A stretch of 64,000 nucleotides of DNA. Source: UBA1240 sp045599185 (GTDB taxonomy: Bacteria > Spirochaetota > Spirochaetia > Treponematales > Treponemataceae). The translations under genes and the position numbers were made by a program. Shown here one piece after another: positions 24,076 to 31,319 of this stretch (position 1 is its first letter; every line of letters begins with the position of its first letter). The notes under the pieces are model-generated. The model worked only from the letters and a program-made list of their open reading frames with translations. It ran no database searches and was not told the origin of the DNA. The DNA is taken from the NCBI GenBank assembly GCA_045599185.1, contig JAZRVO010000032.1:65225-129224 (forward strand). The letters run 5' to 3'.

Positions 24076-26472
24076 ATGAAAGATAATAAGTTTGAATACT
24101 GGAAAAAGAAGCTTATTGGCTTTATTGATGACAAAATCAAGGAAGCTGAAAAAATAGAAAAATCGTTTAGATTAGGGTTTTGGCTGGAAAAGGCTAACCG
24201 GTCTCACCTTGTGCCGAAAACAATAACAAAAACAAACCCTAAAACCGGCAAAACGTACACGGCTAAGGTATGGGTAAACCCTAACAAGGAAAACGGTAAA
24301 AAGGTTTACCGGAAAGACAGCAAAGGCGCAAGAATCAGTTTAGGCAAACTGCGTAAATCGCTTGAAAAATGTACTACGTCTCAAGAACTTATGCAGATTG
24401 TATTGCAGAATAAAAGCCGTTTTTCGGACGAAAACGGCAGACCGCTGCCAATGATACAGGAATTTTCAAAATATGTTTCAAAACTGAATGATGATTTTGA
24501 AGCAATGGAAAACGAATCCGAAAAACACCAGAACCGTTCAGAAGCCATGAAAGGCAACCAAAATGCTAAAAAAGATTTTACGGAAGCTGACAAAAAAAAG
24601 GCACGTGAACAGTTAAAAGAAAATGCTGTTGAAATGATGAACGTGCCTTACGACAGGAAAGAATATGAAAAACTATTCCCTCGTGGTGAAATTAAAACAC
24701 CTTTTGAGAACGTAAAACTTGGAGAACATCAGTTTGAAAGGCTTGGAGAAAAAGACGCAGGAACAAGAAAAAATCTTATAGGTGCAATGTACCAAACATT
24801 AAAAGAACCCTGTGTTGTTCTTGAAGATGTTGATAAGCAGGGAAGAGAAGCAAAGTTGTATATAAAATCATTTATTGGAGAAGATAAAAAGAAATATACT
24901 TTTGCCGTTGTCGTTGACATTGAGGGGAAACCGGTATCAGTTTCATTTGGAAGCAGAAAAGAAAAGCAGGTATTGAATAAAATAAAAACAGCTACCCGGT
25001 TCTACTACGTAGCGGCGGATAGCCCAACTATTGGAACCGGCACAGAAAAGCCGTTGCCCAACGATTCAAATGTAACTTCTAAACCCGGTTCTGTCAATGG
25101 TACGTCTATGCAGATTAACGAAACGCCCGAAGACCGCGCACAAGTTACTCAAAACAAGGCTGCACAGAAAGAAAAGCCGAAAGCAGAAAAAAAAGAAAGC
25201 AGTAAGGGTATAAGCAAAGCTGACAGAGAAGAAATGAAATACATAAAAAAACAGGTAGATTATATTTCCGATGCTTTGGAAAACTTAACGGAAAAGAATC
25301 TTACAGATGTTGGCATTTCCATAGAATCTATAGAAGCCAGTTTAGGCAGACTTTCAGAAAATTTCAGCGGTAAAACTGCACTAAAAAACATAATTGAAGA
25401 AATAAAGCAGGATTTTGTAAAGAAATTACAGTCTAAGAAGCTGAAAAATGCTGTAAACAGGGATTATTACCTTAATAAATACAAAAAAGAACTTGAATTA
25501 CAGACTGCTTATAGAATCAAAAATCAGCAGCCGCATAGTGCACAAAAGCCTCTAGCAAACGTCCGAAACGTAACTGCTCCTATGAGCAGTATAAGCACAA
25601 AGCCCGATTCTGACAACAAAGAACCGTCAAAAGAATTTGCGCCGTCAACTTCTACGGATTATGACAGTTTTACGCCTATTACAGAAAATAAAAGCATTGG
25701 CGAGGGGAAAGTTCAGCTGAAATACAGCAGGGAAGTTGCAGACCAGCTGAAAAAGCTTGTTAAGAATGTAAGCAAAGACACATTCAGACCTTATATCACC
25801 AATGTTTTCTATTCTGCCAGCGAAGGTAGTTTGGTTGCAACTAACGGTAGAACTATGCGCATTGTAAAAGTGGGTAGGCTTGAAGGTTTGGAAGAAAACT
25901 GCTTTGTAGATGTAGATGTTTCAAAAGACTCTATAACCGTAAGCAGAAAAGATAAAGACCCGAAAGAAACACCGTTTCCTAATTACCGGCGTGTAGTGCC
26001 ACAAAGCCAAAACCACAAGTTTGCATTAGACAATAAGGCACTTAAAGCCAAAATAAACGAAATGAAAGATAGCGGTGCTGTTTTTAAGAAAGAACCACAG
26101 CTTGTTTTTGAATTGCAGGGCAATGACATTGTGCTTGACGGTGTAAAAATAGGCGAATGTGCCGGAAAACCCGATTTTGATAAGTTTGCAATAAATTACG
26201 AATACATAAAAAACGCTTTAACCGGCAATACTTCGTACTTAATGGCAAACGAAGCAGAAAAAGCAATGACAATTGCAACAGGCAGTACCCTTGATGTAAT
26301 TATGCCTATGAACAAAGAAACGCATTATCAAAACTATGAAGCGAACCGCAAAGCCCATGAAGAAAGAAGAAAAAGCGTTAAAAAATCGGTTGCAGCTGTT
26401 TTGGAAGAAATGATGAAACGTGAACAGATGATTAAAAGTGCGGTAGCAGGCGTACTGGAAGAACTGGCATAA
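24076..26472 (+). CDS. Cargo-type polyvalent protein: shared N-module, BECR-like nuclease domain, sliding-clamp-like domain
   Basis: The ATG at 24076 is set by TAGGGGGAAGT just upstream. Residues 25-135 are the shared adapter (EKSFRLGFW, ANRSHLVPK, TGKTYTAKVWVNPNK, LRKSLEKC, SRFSDENGRPLPM). An NRSEAMKGNQNA linker follows near 150. Residues about 210-315 (GEHQFERLGEKDAGTRKN, YTFAVVVDIEGKPVSVSFGS) resemble a phage BECR-type nuclease. Residues about 540-745 (VATNGRTMRIVKVGRLEGL, PFPNYRRVVPQ, FALDNKALKAKI, LDVIMPMN) look like a DNA polymerase III beta clamp. The end has KKSVAAVLEEMM and IKSAVAGVLEEL repeats. Likely a virion-packaged effector. Confidence 0.72.
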   Translation: MKDNKFEYWKKKLIGFIDDKIKEAEKIEKSFRLGFWLEKANRSHLVPKTITKTNPKTGKTYTAKVWVNPNKENGKKVYRKDSKGARISLGKLRKSLEKCTTSQELMQIVLQNKSRFSDENGRPLPMIQEFSKYVSKLNDDFEAMENESEKHQNRSEAMKGNQNAKKDFTEADKKKAREQLKENAVEMMNVPYDRKEYEKLFPRGEIKTPFENVKLGEHQFERLGEKDAGTRKNLIGAMYQTLKEPCVVLEDVDKQGREAKLYIKSFIGEDKKKYTFAVVVDIEGKPVSVSFGSRKEKQVLNKIKTATRFYYVAADSPTIGTGTEKPLPNDSNVTSKPGSVNGTSMQINETPEDRAQVTQNKAAQKEKPKAEKKESSKGISKADREEMKYIKKQVDYISDALENLTEKNLTDVGISIESIEASLGRLSENFSGKTALKNIIEEIKQDFVKKLQSKKLKNAVNRDYYLNKYKKELELQTAYRIKNQQPHSAQKPLANVRNVTAPMSSISTKPDSDNKEPSKEFAPSTSTDYDSFTPITENKSIGEGKVQLKYSREVADQLKKLVKNVSKDTFRPYITNVFYSASEGSLVATNGRTMRIVKVGRLEGLEENCFVDVDVSKDSITVSRKDKDPKETPFPNYRRVVPQSQNHKFALDNKALKAKINEMKDSGAVFKKEPQLVFELQGNDIVLDGVKIGECAGKPDFDKFAINYEYIKNALTGNTSYLMANEAEKAMTIATGSTLDVIMPMNKETHYQNYEANRKAHEERRKSVKKSVAAVLEEMMKREQMIKSAVAGVLEELA

Positions 26473-26489
26473 CAAAGGAGCATATAAAT

Positions 26490-27794
26490 ATGAAAATTAC
26501 TTGGGAAAAGTCAATGCTGGAAGCCATTGAAAAGAGCGACATTAAAAATAAGTATGGTAATAGTAAACATACGGAAATGGTTGTAGTACATGGCAAGCAC
26601 GGCGATTTTATGCGCCGACAAACTGTAGGACGCAAAAAGCAGGAAACAAAAGGCAGACAGGTAAAGAATGAAGAAACACAGCAGAAAAAAAATACAGCAG
26701 TGACAGATGTTACAAATACCGGTGATAAAGTTGATTTTAAAATAAAAGATGATGCCGGGGAAAGAATAATAACTGGCGGTAAGGTTGTTGCTTCCGGGAA
26801 GATTGGTATTACAGCCGAAAAAAATGGTGTTAGATACCATGTGCCGCATGAAGACGTAAAAAAGGTTGTATCTCATGCAGACGGCACTATTCCGGCTGAA
26901 TCATTTTCTGCGAGTGACTATAAAAAGCAGTTTACAGACCCAAAATGCACAAATGACAAGGACGGTATTGAATACGTTTATTCTTTGCTTGGCAAAGACG
27001 GTGCTGGAACTCAAGCTATGGTTGAGAAAAAGCAGAATGAACAGGCTCATAGATTGAAACACGGTGATACTCGAATTAAGAATATGCACAATATTGTATA
27101 TGATGAAAACGGCAATTTTGTGTCGGGTGAGTGGAATGATGACAGAAAACAACTGCATAATAGTATTATTAGTGCAATTATCACGCCGGGAAAAAAACAA
27201 GCCTGTAAACCTAAAAACGGCGAAAAGCCTAAGTTTATTATGTTTGGTGGCAGGGGCGGTAGCGGCAAGTCTTGGTTTACCGATAAAAAACGTGCGGCGG
27301 CGGAAGGAAGAAAAGTTATGTTTGACAGCGATAACTTTTTTATTCTTGATGCAGATGCAATTAAAGAATTTTTACCGGAGTATAAGGGCTGGAACGCAAG
27401 CGAAGTGCACGAAGAATCATCATATCTTATGAAAGAGATAAAAAAAAATCTTATGTCGGCAGGTTTGAATATTATTATTGACGGTACTATGAATTACAAC
27501 CCGAAAAAGCCGGACAAGGTAAAGAATGAAATGCTTGAAGCAAAGGAAAAAGGCTATAGTCTTGAAGCTCATTATATGTTTACACCTATTCAGAAAAGCT
27601 GTGTAAATGCAATGAACCGATTTAAGACTGAAAAAGGCGATTTTTCGGGGCGGTTAGTACCAACAGATATTCTTTTGAGTATGCAGGATAATGAGAAATC
27701 TTTCGATTCTGTTAAAGATATTGTTGACGACTGGAGCTTTAGAGACAATAGAGAGTTTAAGGCAAAGGTAATTTCTCAAAAAGGATTAAAATAA
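26490..27794 (+). CDS. Zeta-toxin-family kinase fused to phage N-terminal module
   Basis: The C-terminal half is a zeta-toxin/UNAG-kinase P-loop domain: MFGGRGGSGKSWFTD near residue 250, ILDADAIKEFLPEYKGW near 284 and NIIIDGTMNYNP near 325. Zeta toxins phosphorylate UDP-sugars or related nucleotides and block cell-wall synthesis. The N-terminal 120 residues (WEKSMLEAIEKSDIKNKY, EMVVVHGKHGDFMRRQTV, then a KOW-like beta segment) resemble phage structural adapters. No epsilon-like antitoxin is adjacent. Position in the capsid cluster and the EKS motifs suggest a packaged effector rather than an addiction module. Confidence 0.8.
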   Translation: MKITWEKSMLEAIEKSDIKNKYGNSKHTEMVVVHGKHGDFMRRQTVGRKKQETKGRQVKNEETQQKKNTAVTDVTNTGDKVDFKIKDDAGERIITGGKVVASGKIGITAEKNGVRYHVPHEDVKKVVSHADGTIPAESFSASDYKKQFTDPKCTNDKDGIEYVYSLLGKDGAGTQAMVEKKQNEQAHRLKHGDTRIKNMHNIVYDENGNFVSGEWNDDRKQLHNSIISAIITPGKKQACKPKNGEKPKFIMFGGRGGSGKSWFTDKKRAAAEGRKVMFDSDNFFILDADAIKEFLPEYKGWNASEVHEESSYLMKEIKKNLMSAGLNIIIDGTMNYNPKKPDKVKNEMLEAKEKGYSLEAHYMFTPIQKSCVNAMNRFKTEKGDFSGRLVPTDILLSMQDNEKSFDSVKDIVDDWSFRDNREFKAKVISQKGLK

Positions 27795-27821
27795 CATATA
27801 TACTTTTATAGTATATATGTT
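27793..27821. promoter_or_regulatory. Palindromic operator
   Basis: AACATATATACT and AGTATATATGTT are perfect 12-bp arms with a 5-base spacer. The palindrome overlaps the -35 of the next promoter. Its core ATATACT/AGTATAT matches the operator beside the repressor at 28437-28652, so that repressor is the likely ligand. Confidence 0.6.
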
Positions 27822-27848
27822 GCTTAATATTTGAAATAATGCTATCAT
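27820..27848 (+). promoter_or_regulatory. Promoter of the accessory island
   Basis: TTGCTT, a 17-base spacer and TATCAT. It precedes the small gene at 27870, whose SD is AGAGAGGTGA. The overlapping palindrome implies repression. Confidence 0.5.
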
Positions 27849-27869
27849 AATCATAGAGAGGTGATTGAT

Positions 27870-28022
27870 ATGAACGAAGAAGAAATTAAAAGAATTATGA
27901 ACGACCCGAATACTTGGGAATGGGACGGTTGCACTTACAGCGAAGCCGCTATTGATTCAAGCTACCTTGACAATACTTTTAATGAGATTTTTAAGGAAGC
28001 TGAAAAACTGGAAAATAAATAA
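27870..28022 (+). CDS. Small acidic protein (50 aa)
   Basis: The ATG at 27870 follows a strong SD (AGAGAGGTGATTGAT). The product is MNEEEIKRIMNDPNTWEWDG followed by helical acidic sequence ending AEKLENK. It has its own repressible promoter and a terminator right after the stop, so it is a monocistronic unit. An antitoxin, anti-repressor or DNA-mimic role is conceivable from its acidity, but no family is recognised. Confidence 0.65.
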   Translation: MNEEEIKRIMNDPNTWEWDGCTYSEAAIDSSYLDNTFNEIFKEAEKLENK

Positions 28023-28026
28023 AAGG

Positions 28027-28060
28027 AAAGCCCGGAAAAAAATCCGGGCTTTTTTATTTT
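28027..28060 (+). terminator. Intrinsic terminator
   Basis: AAAGCCCGGA and TCCGGGCTTT form a perfect 10-bp stem with a 6-A loop and a T-rich tail. It closes the transcription unit of the 50-aa protein. Confidence 0.9.
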
Positions 28061-28079
28061 TAAAGTCGATAATGAGTAC

Positions 28080-28313
28080 ATGGAATATGTACAATACACG
28101 ACAAAAAAAGATATACACGTTGAAGGGTATACTTTTAGAAAAAACAAAAAAGACTGGATAAAGGTTAGACCTTTTGCCTTTCATTCTTACCGAGAGTTTT
28201 GCCTTAAAGACATGACTATTGAACAGATTTTAGATTATGTCGATGAGCATTATGATGACTTGAATAAAGAAGAAAACGAATGGATTGAAGAATGGGAACG
28301 ATGTAACGATTAA
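28080..28313 (+). CDS. Hypothetical acidic protein (77 aa)
   Basis: The ATG at 28080 has only a weak GATAATGAG SD. The product (MEYVQYTTKKDIHVEGYTF ... IEEWERC) has a beta-rich first half and an acidic helical end. It lies between a terminator and a long inverted repeat, with no obvious promoter of its own. I recognise no family, and a gene is likely but not certain. Confidence 0.45.
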   Translation: MEYVQYTTKKDIHVEGYTFRKNKKDWIKVRPFAFHSYREFCLKDMTIEQILDYVDEHYDDLNKEENEWIEEWERCND

Positions 28314-28352
28314 ACAAATTAGTGGCAAATAAAAAAAATATTCTACAATCCA

Positions 28353-28399
28353 TATCTAGTGTTGTTTTAAGTATTTTAACCACAAAACAACACTAGATA
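28353..28399. terminator. Long perfect inverted repeat between convergent genes
   Basis: TATCTAGTGTTGTTTT and AAAACAACACTAGATA are perfect 16-bp arms around a 15-nt loop, between the + gene ending at 28313 and the - strand repressor ending at 28437. A bidirectional terminator is the simplest reading; an operator or recombination site is possible because T-runs are short. Confidence 0.55.
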
Positions 28400-28436
28400 A
28401 CTGATAAAATCAAAACAAAATCAAATAACCGGCAAA

Positions 28437-28652
28437 TTAAATTAACGGTTTCTGCGTTTTATTATCAATAAACTCTATCTTCAAATCACAATCCAAAGCT
28501 GCCGCAATCTTTTCAAGTTCAGAAGACTGGAAAGAATTACGTTGCATTTTATGGTTAAAGTTTTGCGGTGAGTTGTCTATTTTTCGTGCCAGTTCAGCTA
28601 CTGATATTCCACGTTTTACGCAGCATAACTGTATATATTCTTTAATATTCAT
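28437..28652 (-). CDS. XRE/Cro-CI-type small repressor
   Basis: This 71-residue protein is almost entirely a lambda-repressor-like helix-turn-helix: IQLCCVKRGISVAELARKID, NSPQNFNHKMQRNSF, ELEKIAAALDCDLKI. It is divergently transcribed from the genes at 28787 onward, and its own promoter plus operators lie between. It likely controls the accessory island and the palindrome-bearing promoter at 27820. A second, unrelated repressor sits at 61323-61634. Confidence 0.85.
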   Translation of the reverse strand: MNIKEYIQLCCVKRGISVAELARKIDNSPQNFNHKMQRNSFQSSELEKIAAALDCDLKIEFIDNKTQKPLI

Positions 28653-28786
28653 AGATAAATACTATATATCTTAAAATACACAAAATCAACATTTAACTAT
28701 ATTTATTATACTTTAGAATATATTTTAATATTGACAGCATATACTTTGAAGTATATAGTTAAAAATGTAAGGAGATTTAGTACCGA
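28653..28786. promoter_or_regulatory. Divergent promoter and operator region
   Basis: On the + strand: TTGACA (28731-28736), 17 bases, TATAGT (28754-28759), with the perfect palindrome ATATACTT-TG-AAGTATAT (28739-28756) inside the spacer. On the - strand: TTGATT (complement of 28684-28689), 17 bases, TATAGT (complement of 28661-28666) for the repressor. A degenerate half-site pair lies near 28708-28722. This is a compact Cro/CI-type switch. Confidence 0.65.
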
Positions 28787-29095
28787 ATGAAATTAAACAG
28801 GAATTATGATAAATGGGAAGAATGGCAGAAAATTGCCTATCCGCTTTGTCACGATGAAAAAGAGTTGGCGAGATATGAACTTGTGGAAGAAAAGAGAATC
28901 GGGAGGAATTATATGTTTCTTATTGACATTCCCGAACTTCCTAACCGTGGATTTATGCGGCTTTATCTTAATGGGCACAACTTCCAGTACGGCGGAACGG
29001 TTGAATATGGGAAAAAGAGACTTTCAGAGTTTGTTGAAAAAATCCAAAACAGAACTTTAAGAGTGCCTTATGACACTCCACTTTATTTTGACTAA
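28787..29095 (+). CDS. Hypothetical protein (102 aa)
   Basis: First gene of the repressed operon; AAGGAGATTTAG lies upstream of the ATG. It starts MKLNRNYDKWEEWQKIAYPL and carries a beta-rich middle (MRLYLNGHNFQYGGTV). No family recognised. With the next two genes it forms a three-gene unit closed by the terminator at 29644. Confidence 0.6.
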   Translation: MKLNRNYDKWEEWQKIAYPLCHDEKELARYELVEEKRIGRNYMFLIDIPELPNRGFMRLYLNGHNFQYGGTVEYGKKRLSEFVEKIQNRTLRVPYDTPLYFD

Positions 29096-29107
29096 GGCGG
29101 CAAGAAT

Positions 29108-29416
29108 ATGATTGAAATGCAGTTAGACGAAAAGACAATACAGGTAATGCAGCTTGAAGACTGGAAGACAAGCATTGATGAAGACTTCAAGAAAGGTGAT
29201 TATTTTGATGAAAATATTGCATGGGATTTAATCAACAGTGTACCGCCTAGAAGTTTTGATTTCGGATATTTTCAGTGTGGAGAGCCGCATAGTTACGTAA
29301 ACGGTAAGCAAACCTATCTTACATTGATAAGAGTAAACAGAATACCGGAAATATGGCAGTTCTTGGGATATTGCCATGCAGGGGATATGGTTGAGCCTAG
29401 CGAAAAAAGGGAGTAA
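29108..29416 (+). CDS. Hypothetical protein (102 aa)
   Basis: Second gene of the island operon, 12 bases after its neighbour with an AAGGCGGCAAGA SD. It starts MIEMQLDEKTIQVMQLEDW; a beta segment (SYVNGKQTYLTLIRVNRIP) and an acidic end follow. Function not recognised; defence or anti-defence is possible from the context of accessory genes. Confidence 0.55.
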   Translation: MIEMQLDEKTIQVMQLEDWKTSIDEDFKKGDYFDENIAWDLINSVPPRSFDFGYFQCGEPHSYVNGKQTYLTLIRVNRIPEIWQFLGYCHAGDMVEPSEKRE

Positions 29417-29421
29417 AAAAA

Positions 29422-29640
29422 ATGCTGTCAATTTTTGAACAAAACTGTGAATCTTTTAATCAAGTTGCTGATAAATTAGATAAACAAGGTTATGAGCTTG
29501 TTGGTTGTAGTATGAAGGATTTTTCAAAATGTTATTTTTTAAAAAAAGGCGCAGACAGAATAAGAGATTGGTTTGCTGGTTATATACTAAGTATTGAAAC
29601 AGAAAACGGTTTAATGAAACGTGAGATAATATTTTACTAA
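29422..29640 (+). CDS. Hypothetical protein (72 aa)
   Basis: Third gene of the island operon, starting MLSIFEQNCESFNQVADKL with a small alpha/beta pattern. It is followed directly by an intrinsic terminator. No family recognised. Confidence 0.5.
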   Translation: MLSIFEQNCESFNQVADKLDKQGYELVGCSMKDFSKCYFLKKGADRIRDWFAGYILSIETENGLMKREIIFY

Positions 29641-29643
29641 CGG

Positions 29644-29676
29644 AAAACCGGGGAAATTCTCCGGTTTTTTATTTTT
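29644..29676 (+). terminator. Intrinsic terminator
   Basis: AAAACCGG and CCGGTTTT pair, with GGA/TCT extending the stem inward, followed by a T-rich tract. It ends the operon of the three small island genes. Confidence 0.85.
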
Positions 29677-29706
29677 TCGGCTTGAAATATATACAAACTG
29701 ACTTCA

Positions 29707-29735
29707 TTGACAGTGTGTAAACCATAGTTTACAAT
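29707..29735 (+). promoter_or_regulatory. Toxin-antitoxin promoter with operator
   Basis: TTGACA, 17 bases, TACAAT. The inverted repeat GTAAAC-CATA-GTTTAC (29717-29732) overlaps the -10, fitting autoregulation by the HTH antitoxin. The expected start point coincides with the toxin ATG at 29741. Confidence 0.6.
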
Positions 29736-29740
29736 AAATT

Positions 29741-30034
29741 ATGGAACTTGAAGTTTTAGAAACAGAAAGATTTTCAAAATGGTTTTCTAAGTTAAAAGAT
29801 AACATTGCAAAACTTTCGATAGGTAGAAGAATCGAAAGGCTTAAAAACGGCAATTTTGGTGACAGTAAGTCTGTTGGTGATAATGTTTTTGAATTAAGAA
29901 TAGACGTAAGCAAAGGTTACAGGGTTTATTTTATGAACAAGGACGGGAAAATAATAATATTATTGGTTGGCGGTGATAAATCATCGCAGGAAAAAGACAT
30001 TAAACTGGCAAAGAAAATGGCGGAGAATTATTAG
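29741..30034 (+). CDS. HigB/RelE-like toxin (addiction-module killer family)
   Basis: This 97-residue protein fits the HigB/RelE killer family: FSKWFSKLKDNIAKLSIGRR, ERLKNGNFGDSKSVGDNV, FELRIDVSKGYRVYFM and IIILLVGGDKSSQEKDI. Such toxins cleave mRNA in the ribosome. No SD precedes the ATG, and the -10 lies only five bases upstream, so the message may be leaderless. It is followed one base later by its antitoxin, the toxin-first order of HI1419/HI1420-type systems. Confidence 0.88.
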   Translation: MELEVLETERFSKWFSKLKDNIAKLSIGRRIERLKNGNFGDSKSVGDNVFELRIDVSKGYRVYFMNKDGKIIILLVGGDKSSQEKDIKLAKKMAENY

Positions 30035-30035
30035 T

Positions 30036-30317
30036 ATGGAAAACTTAAGACCTTTTGACATGGCAAATTATCTTGATACAGAAGAATTGCAGAACGAATA
30101 TTTGAAACTTGTTTCAGAAGAGAATGACCCGGCGGAACTTATAAAGGCAATTCAGACAGTAGCCAAAGCTAAAGGAATGGCTAATACTGCTAAGAAAGCA
30201 GGAATAACTAGAGAGGGGCTTTATAAGGCACTTGGAGAGAATGGGAATCCCGGCTTTGTGACTGTCTGTAATATCCTTAATGCGATAGGATATAAAATAA
30301 CAATTTCAAAATGCTGA
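30036..30317 (+). CDS. HTH antitoxin (HI1420-like)
   Basis: This 93-residue antidote has the family's opening FDMANYLDTEELQNEYL and an HTH core (KAKGMANTAKKAGITREG, LYKALGENGNPGFVTV). It neutralises the upstream toxin and probably binds the inverted repeat over the promoter. The ATG at 30036 lies one base after the toxin stop; the longer frame from 29967 lies inside the toxin gene. Confidence 0.88.
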   Translation: MENLRPFDMANYLDTEELQNEYLKLVSEENDPAELIKAIQTVAKAKGMANTAKKAGITREGLYKALGENGNPGFVTVCNILNAIGYKITISKC

Positions 30318-30333
30318 AAGAGAGGAATGATGT

Positions 30334-30903
30334 ATGAACGGAATTAACTTACAGAGGGCTATTATTTTTGCCGCAATGAAACACAAAGGGCAAAAACGAA
30401 AGGGAACTGACATTCCGTATATTGTACACCCTATGGAATGTATGCAGATTTTAACGGCTTGCGAATGTAGCGAAAATGTAATTATTGCAGGGATTTTGCA
30501 CGATACATTGGAAGATACGGACACGAAACCGCAGGAAATTTTAGAAAACTTTGGTGCTGATATTTTGGCACTGGTGCAGAGCGAAAGCGAAGATAAAAGC
30601 AAGACTTGGAAAGAGAGAAAACAGGCAACTATAGACCACCTTGCGGCGGCAAGTGAAGAAACAAAGATTGTATGTTTTGCCGATAAACTTTCTAACATTA
30701 GAAGCATTTACCGGGATAAATGCGATATTGGCGAAAAGATATGGGAAAGGTTTAACGCTGATAAAGATTCTTTGAAATGGTATTATTCAAGTTTGTTTGA
30801 AGTGTTTAAAAAGATTGTTTGCAACGGCTTATGTAACAACTGGAAGGTTTCTATGGAACTTTGCCGGGAGTATGAAGCATTGCTTAATGCTACCTTTGAT
30901 TGA
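30334..30903 (+). CDS. HD-domain phosphohydrolase (small alarmone hydrolase / SpoT-like)
   Basis: This 189-residue HD protein has DIPYIVHPMECMQIL near residue 27, GILHDTLEDTD near 52 and CFADKLSNIRSIYRD near 113, the set seen in single-domain (p)ppGpp hydrolases (MESH1-like) and the hydrolase half of SpoT. It may degrade alarmones, including toxic ones used in phage defence, or blunt the host stringent response. Its SD (AGAGAGGAATG) follows the antitoxin stop, so it probably shares that operon. The substrate is inferred. Confidence 0.75.
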   Translation: MNGINLQRAIIFAAMKHKGQKRKGTDIPYIVHPMECMQILTACECSENVIIAGILHDTLEDTDTKPQEILENFGADILALVQSESEDKSKTWKERKQATIDHLAAASEETKIVCFADKLSNIRSIYRDKCDIGEKIWERFNADKDSLKWYYSSLFEVFKKIVCNGLCNNWKVSMELCREYEALLNATFD

Positions 30904-30910
30904 CATAAAC

Positions 30911-30939
30911 TTGACAAGATAGCGTGTAGATTTTAAGAT
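30911..30939 (+). promoter_or_regulatory. Promoter upstream of the capsid operon
   Basis: TTGACA, 17 bases, TAAGAT. The predicted leader of about 110 nt carries a 7-bp hairpin (AACAAGA/TCTTGTT) and then the terminator at 31009. Confidence 0.55.
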
Positions 30940-31008
30940 GTAAGGAACAAGATTTTTTGCCAATTTAATTCTTGTTTGCGATATTTAGTCGTGATGTGTA
31001 CTCATAAG

Positions 31009-31055
31009 AGACAGTCACAAGCAGTTGAAAGCTGTTTGTGACTGTCTTTTTTTTT
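31009..31055 (+). terminator. Intrinsic terminator in the leader of the capsid operon
   Basis: AGACAGTCACAAGCAG pairs with CTGTTTGTGACTGTCT (16 bp with one G-U) around a 7-nt loop, followed by nine T. The SD GGAG of the next gene follows at once. Very strong terminator placed between promoter and gene. Confidence 0.9.
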
Positions 31056-31064
31056 GGAGTTTTT

Positions 31065-31319
31065 ATGTTTGCAAACATGGTTTTCTTTCCAAATGAGTTT
31101 TTTGACGAGTTCCCTAAACTTCAATTGAAAAACATTTACACCCTGTTAAGGCATGGGCAGTATAACGGCGAGTTTGCCTTGCAGGAACTTGAACTGTATT
31201 ACGGCTGGATTGAAGACAAGGAAGAAGTGGCTGAACTGTACCCACAGATTAAGGCACTTATTTACCAGTGGCGCATAGAACATGAAGGTTATAAAGAAGA
31301 GGGGGCAGGTACTCCATAA
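31065..31319 (+). CDS. Hypothetical protein at head of capsid operon (84 aa)
   Basis: The ATG at 31065 has GGAG upstream directly after the terminator. The product starts MFANMVFFPNEFFDEFPKL and is helical and aromatic-rich (TLLRHGQYNGEFALQELELY). The stop overlaps the next start. A small head or scaffold-related protein is likely from context; no family recognised. Confidence 0.6.
   Translation: MFANMVFFPNEFFDEFPKLQLKNIYTLLRHGQYNGEFALQELELYYGWIEDKEEVAELYPQIKALIYQWRIEHEGYKEEGAGTP

Noticed and set aside
28353..28399. Inverted repeat as an insertion-sequence end or att site
   Set aside because: Arms face each other across only 15 bases between convergent genes; terminator-like geometry is simpler, and no transposase is adjacent.
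30036..30903. Antitoxin or HD protein as the missing antidote of the zeta kinase
   Set aside because: The HTH antitoxin pairs one base after the RelE-like toxin and the HD protein has alarmone-hydrolase motifs; both are 2-3 kb from the zeta gene and under other promoters.
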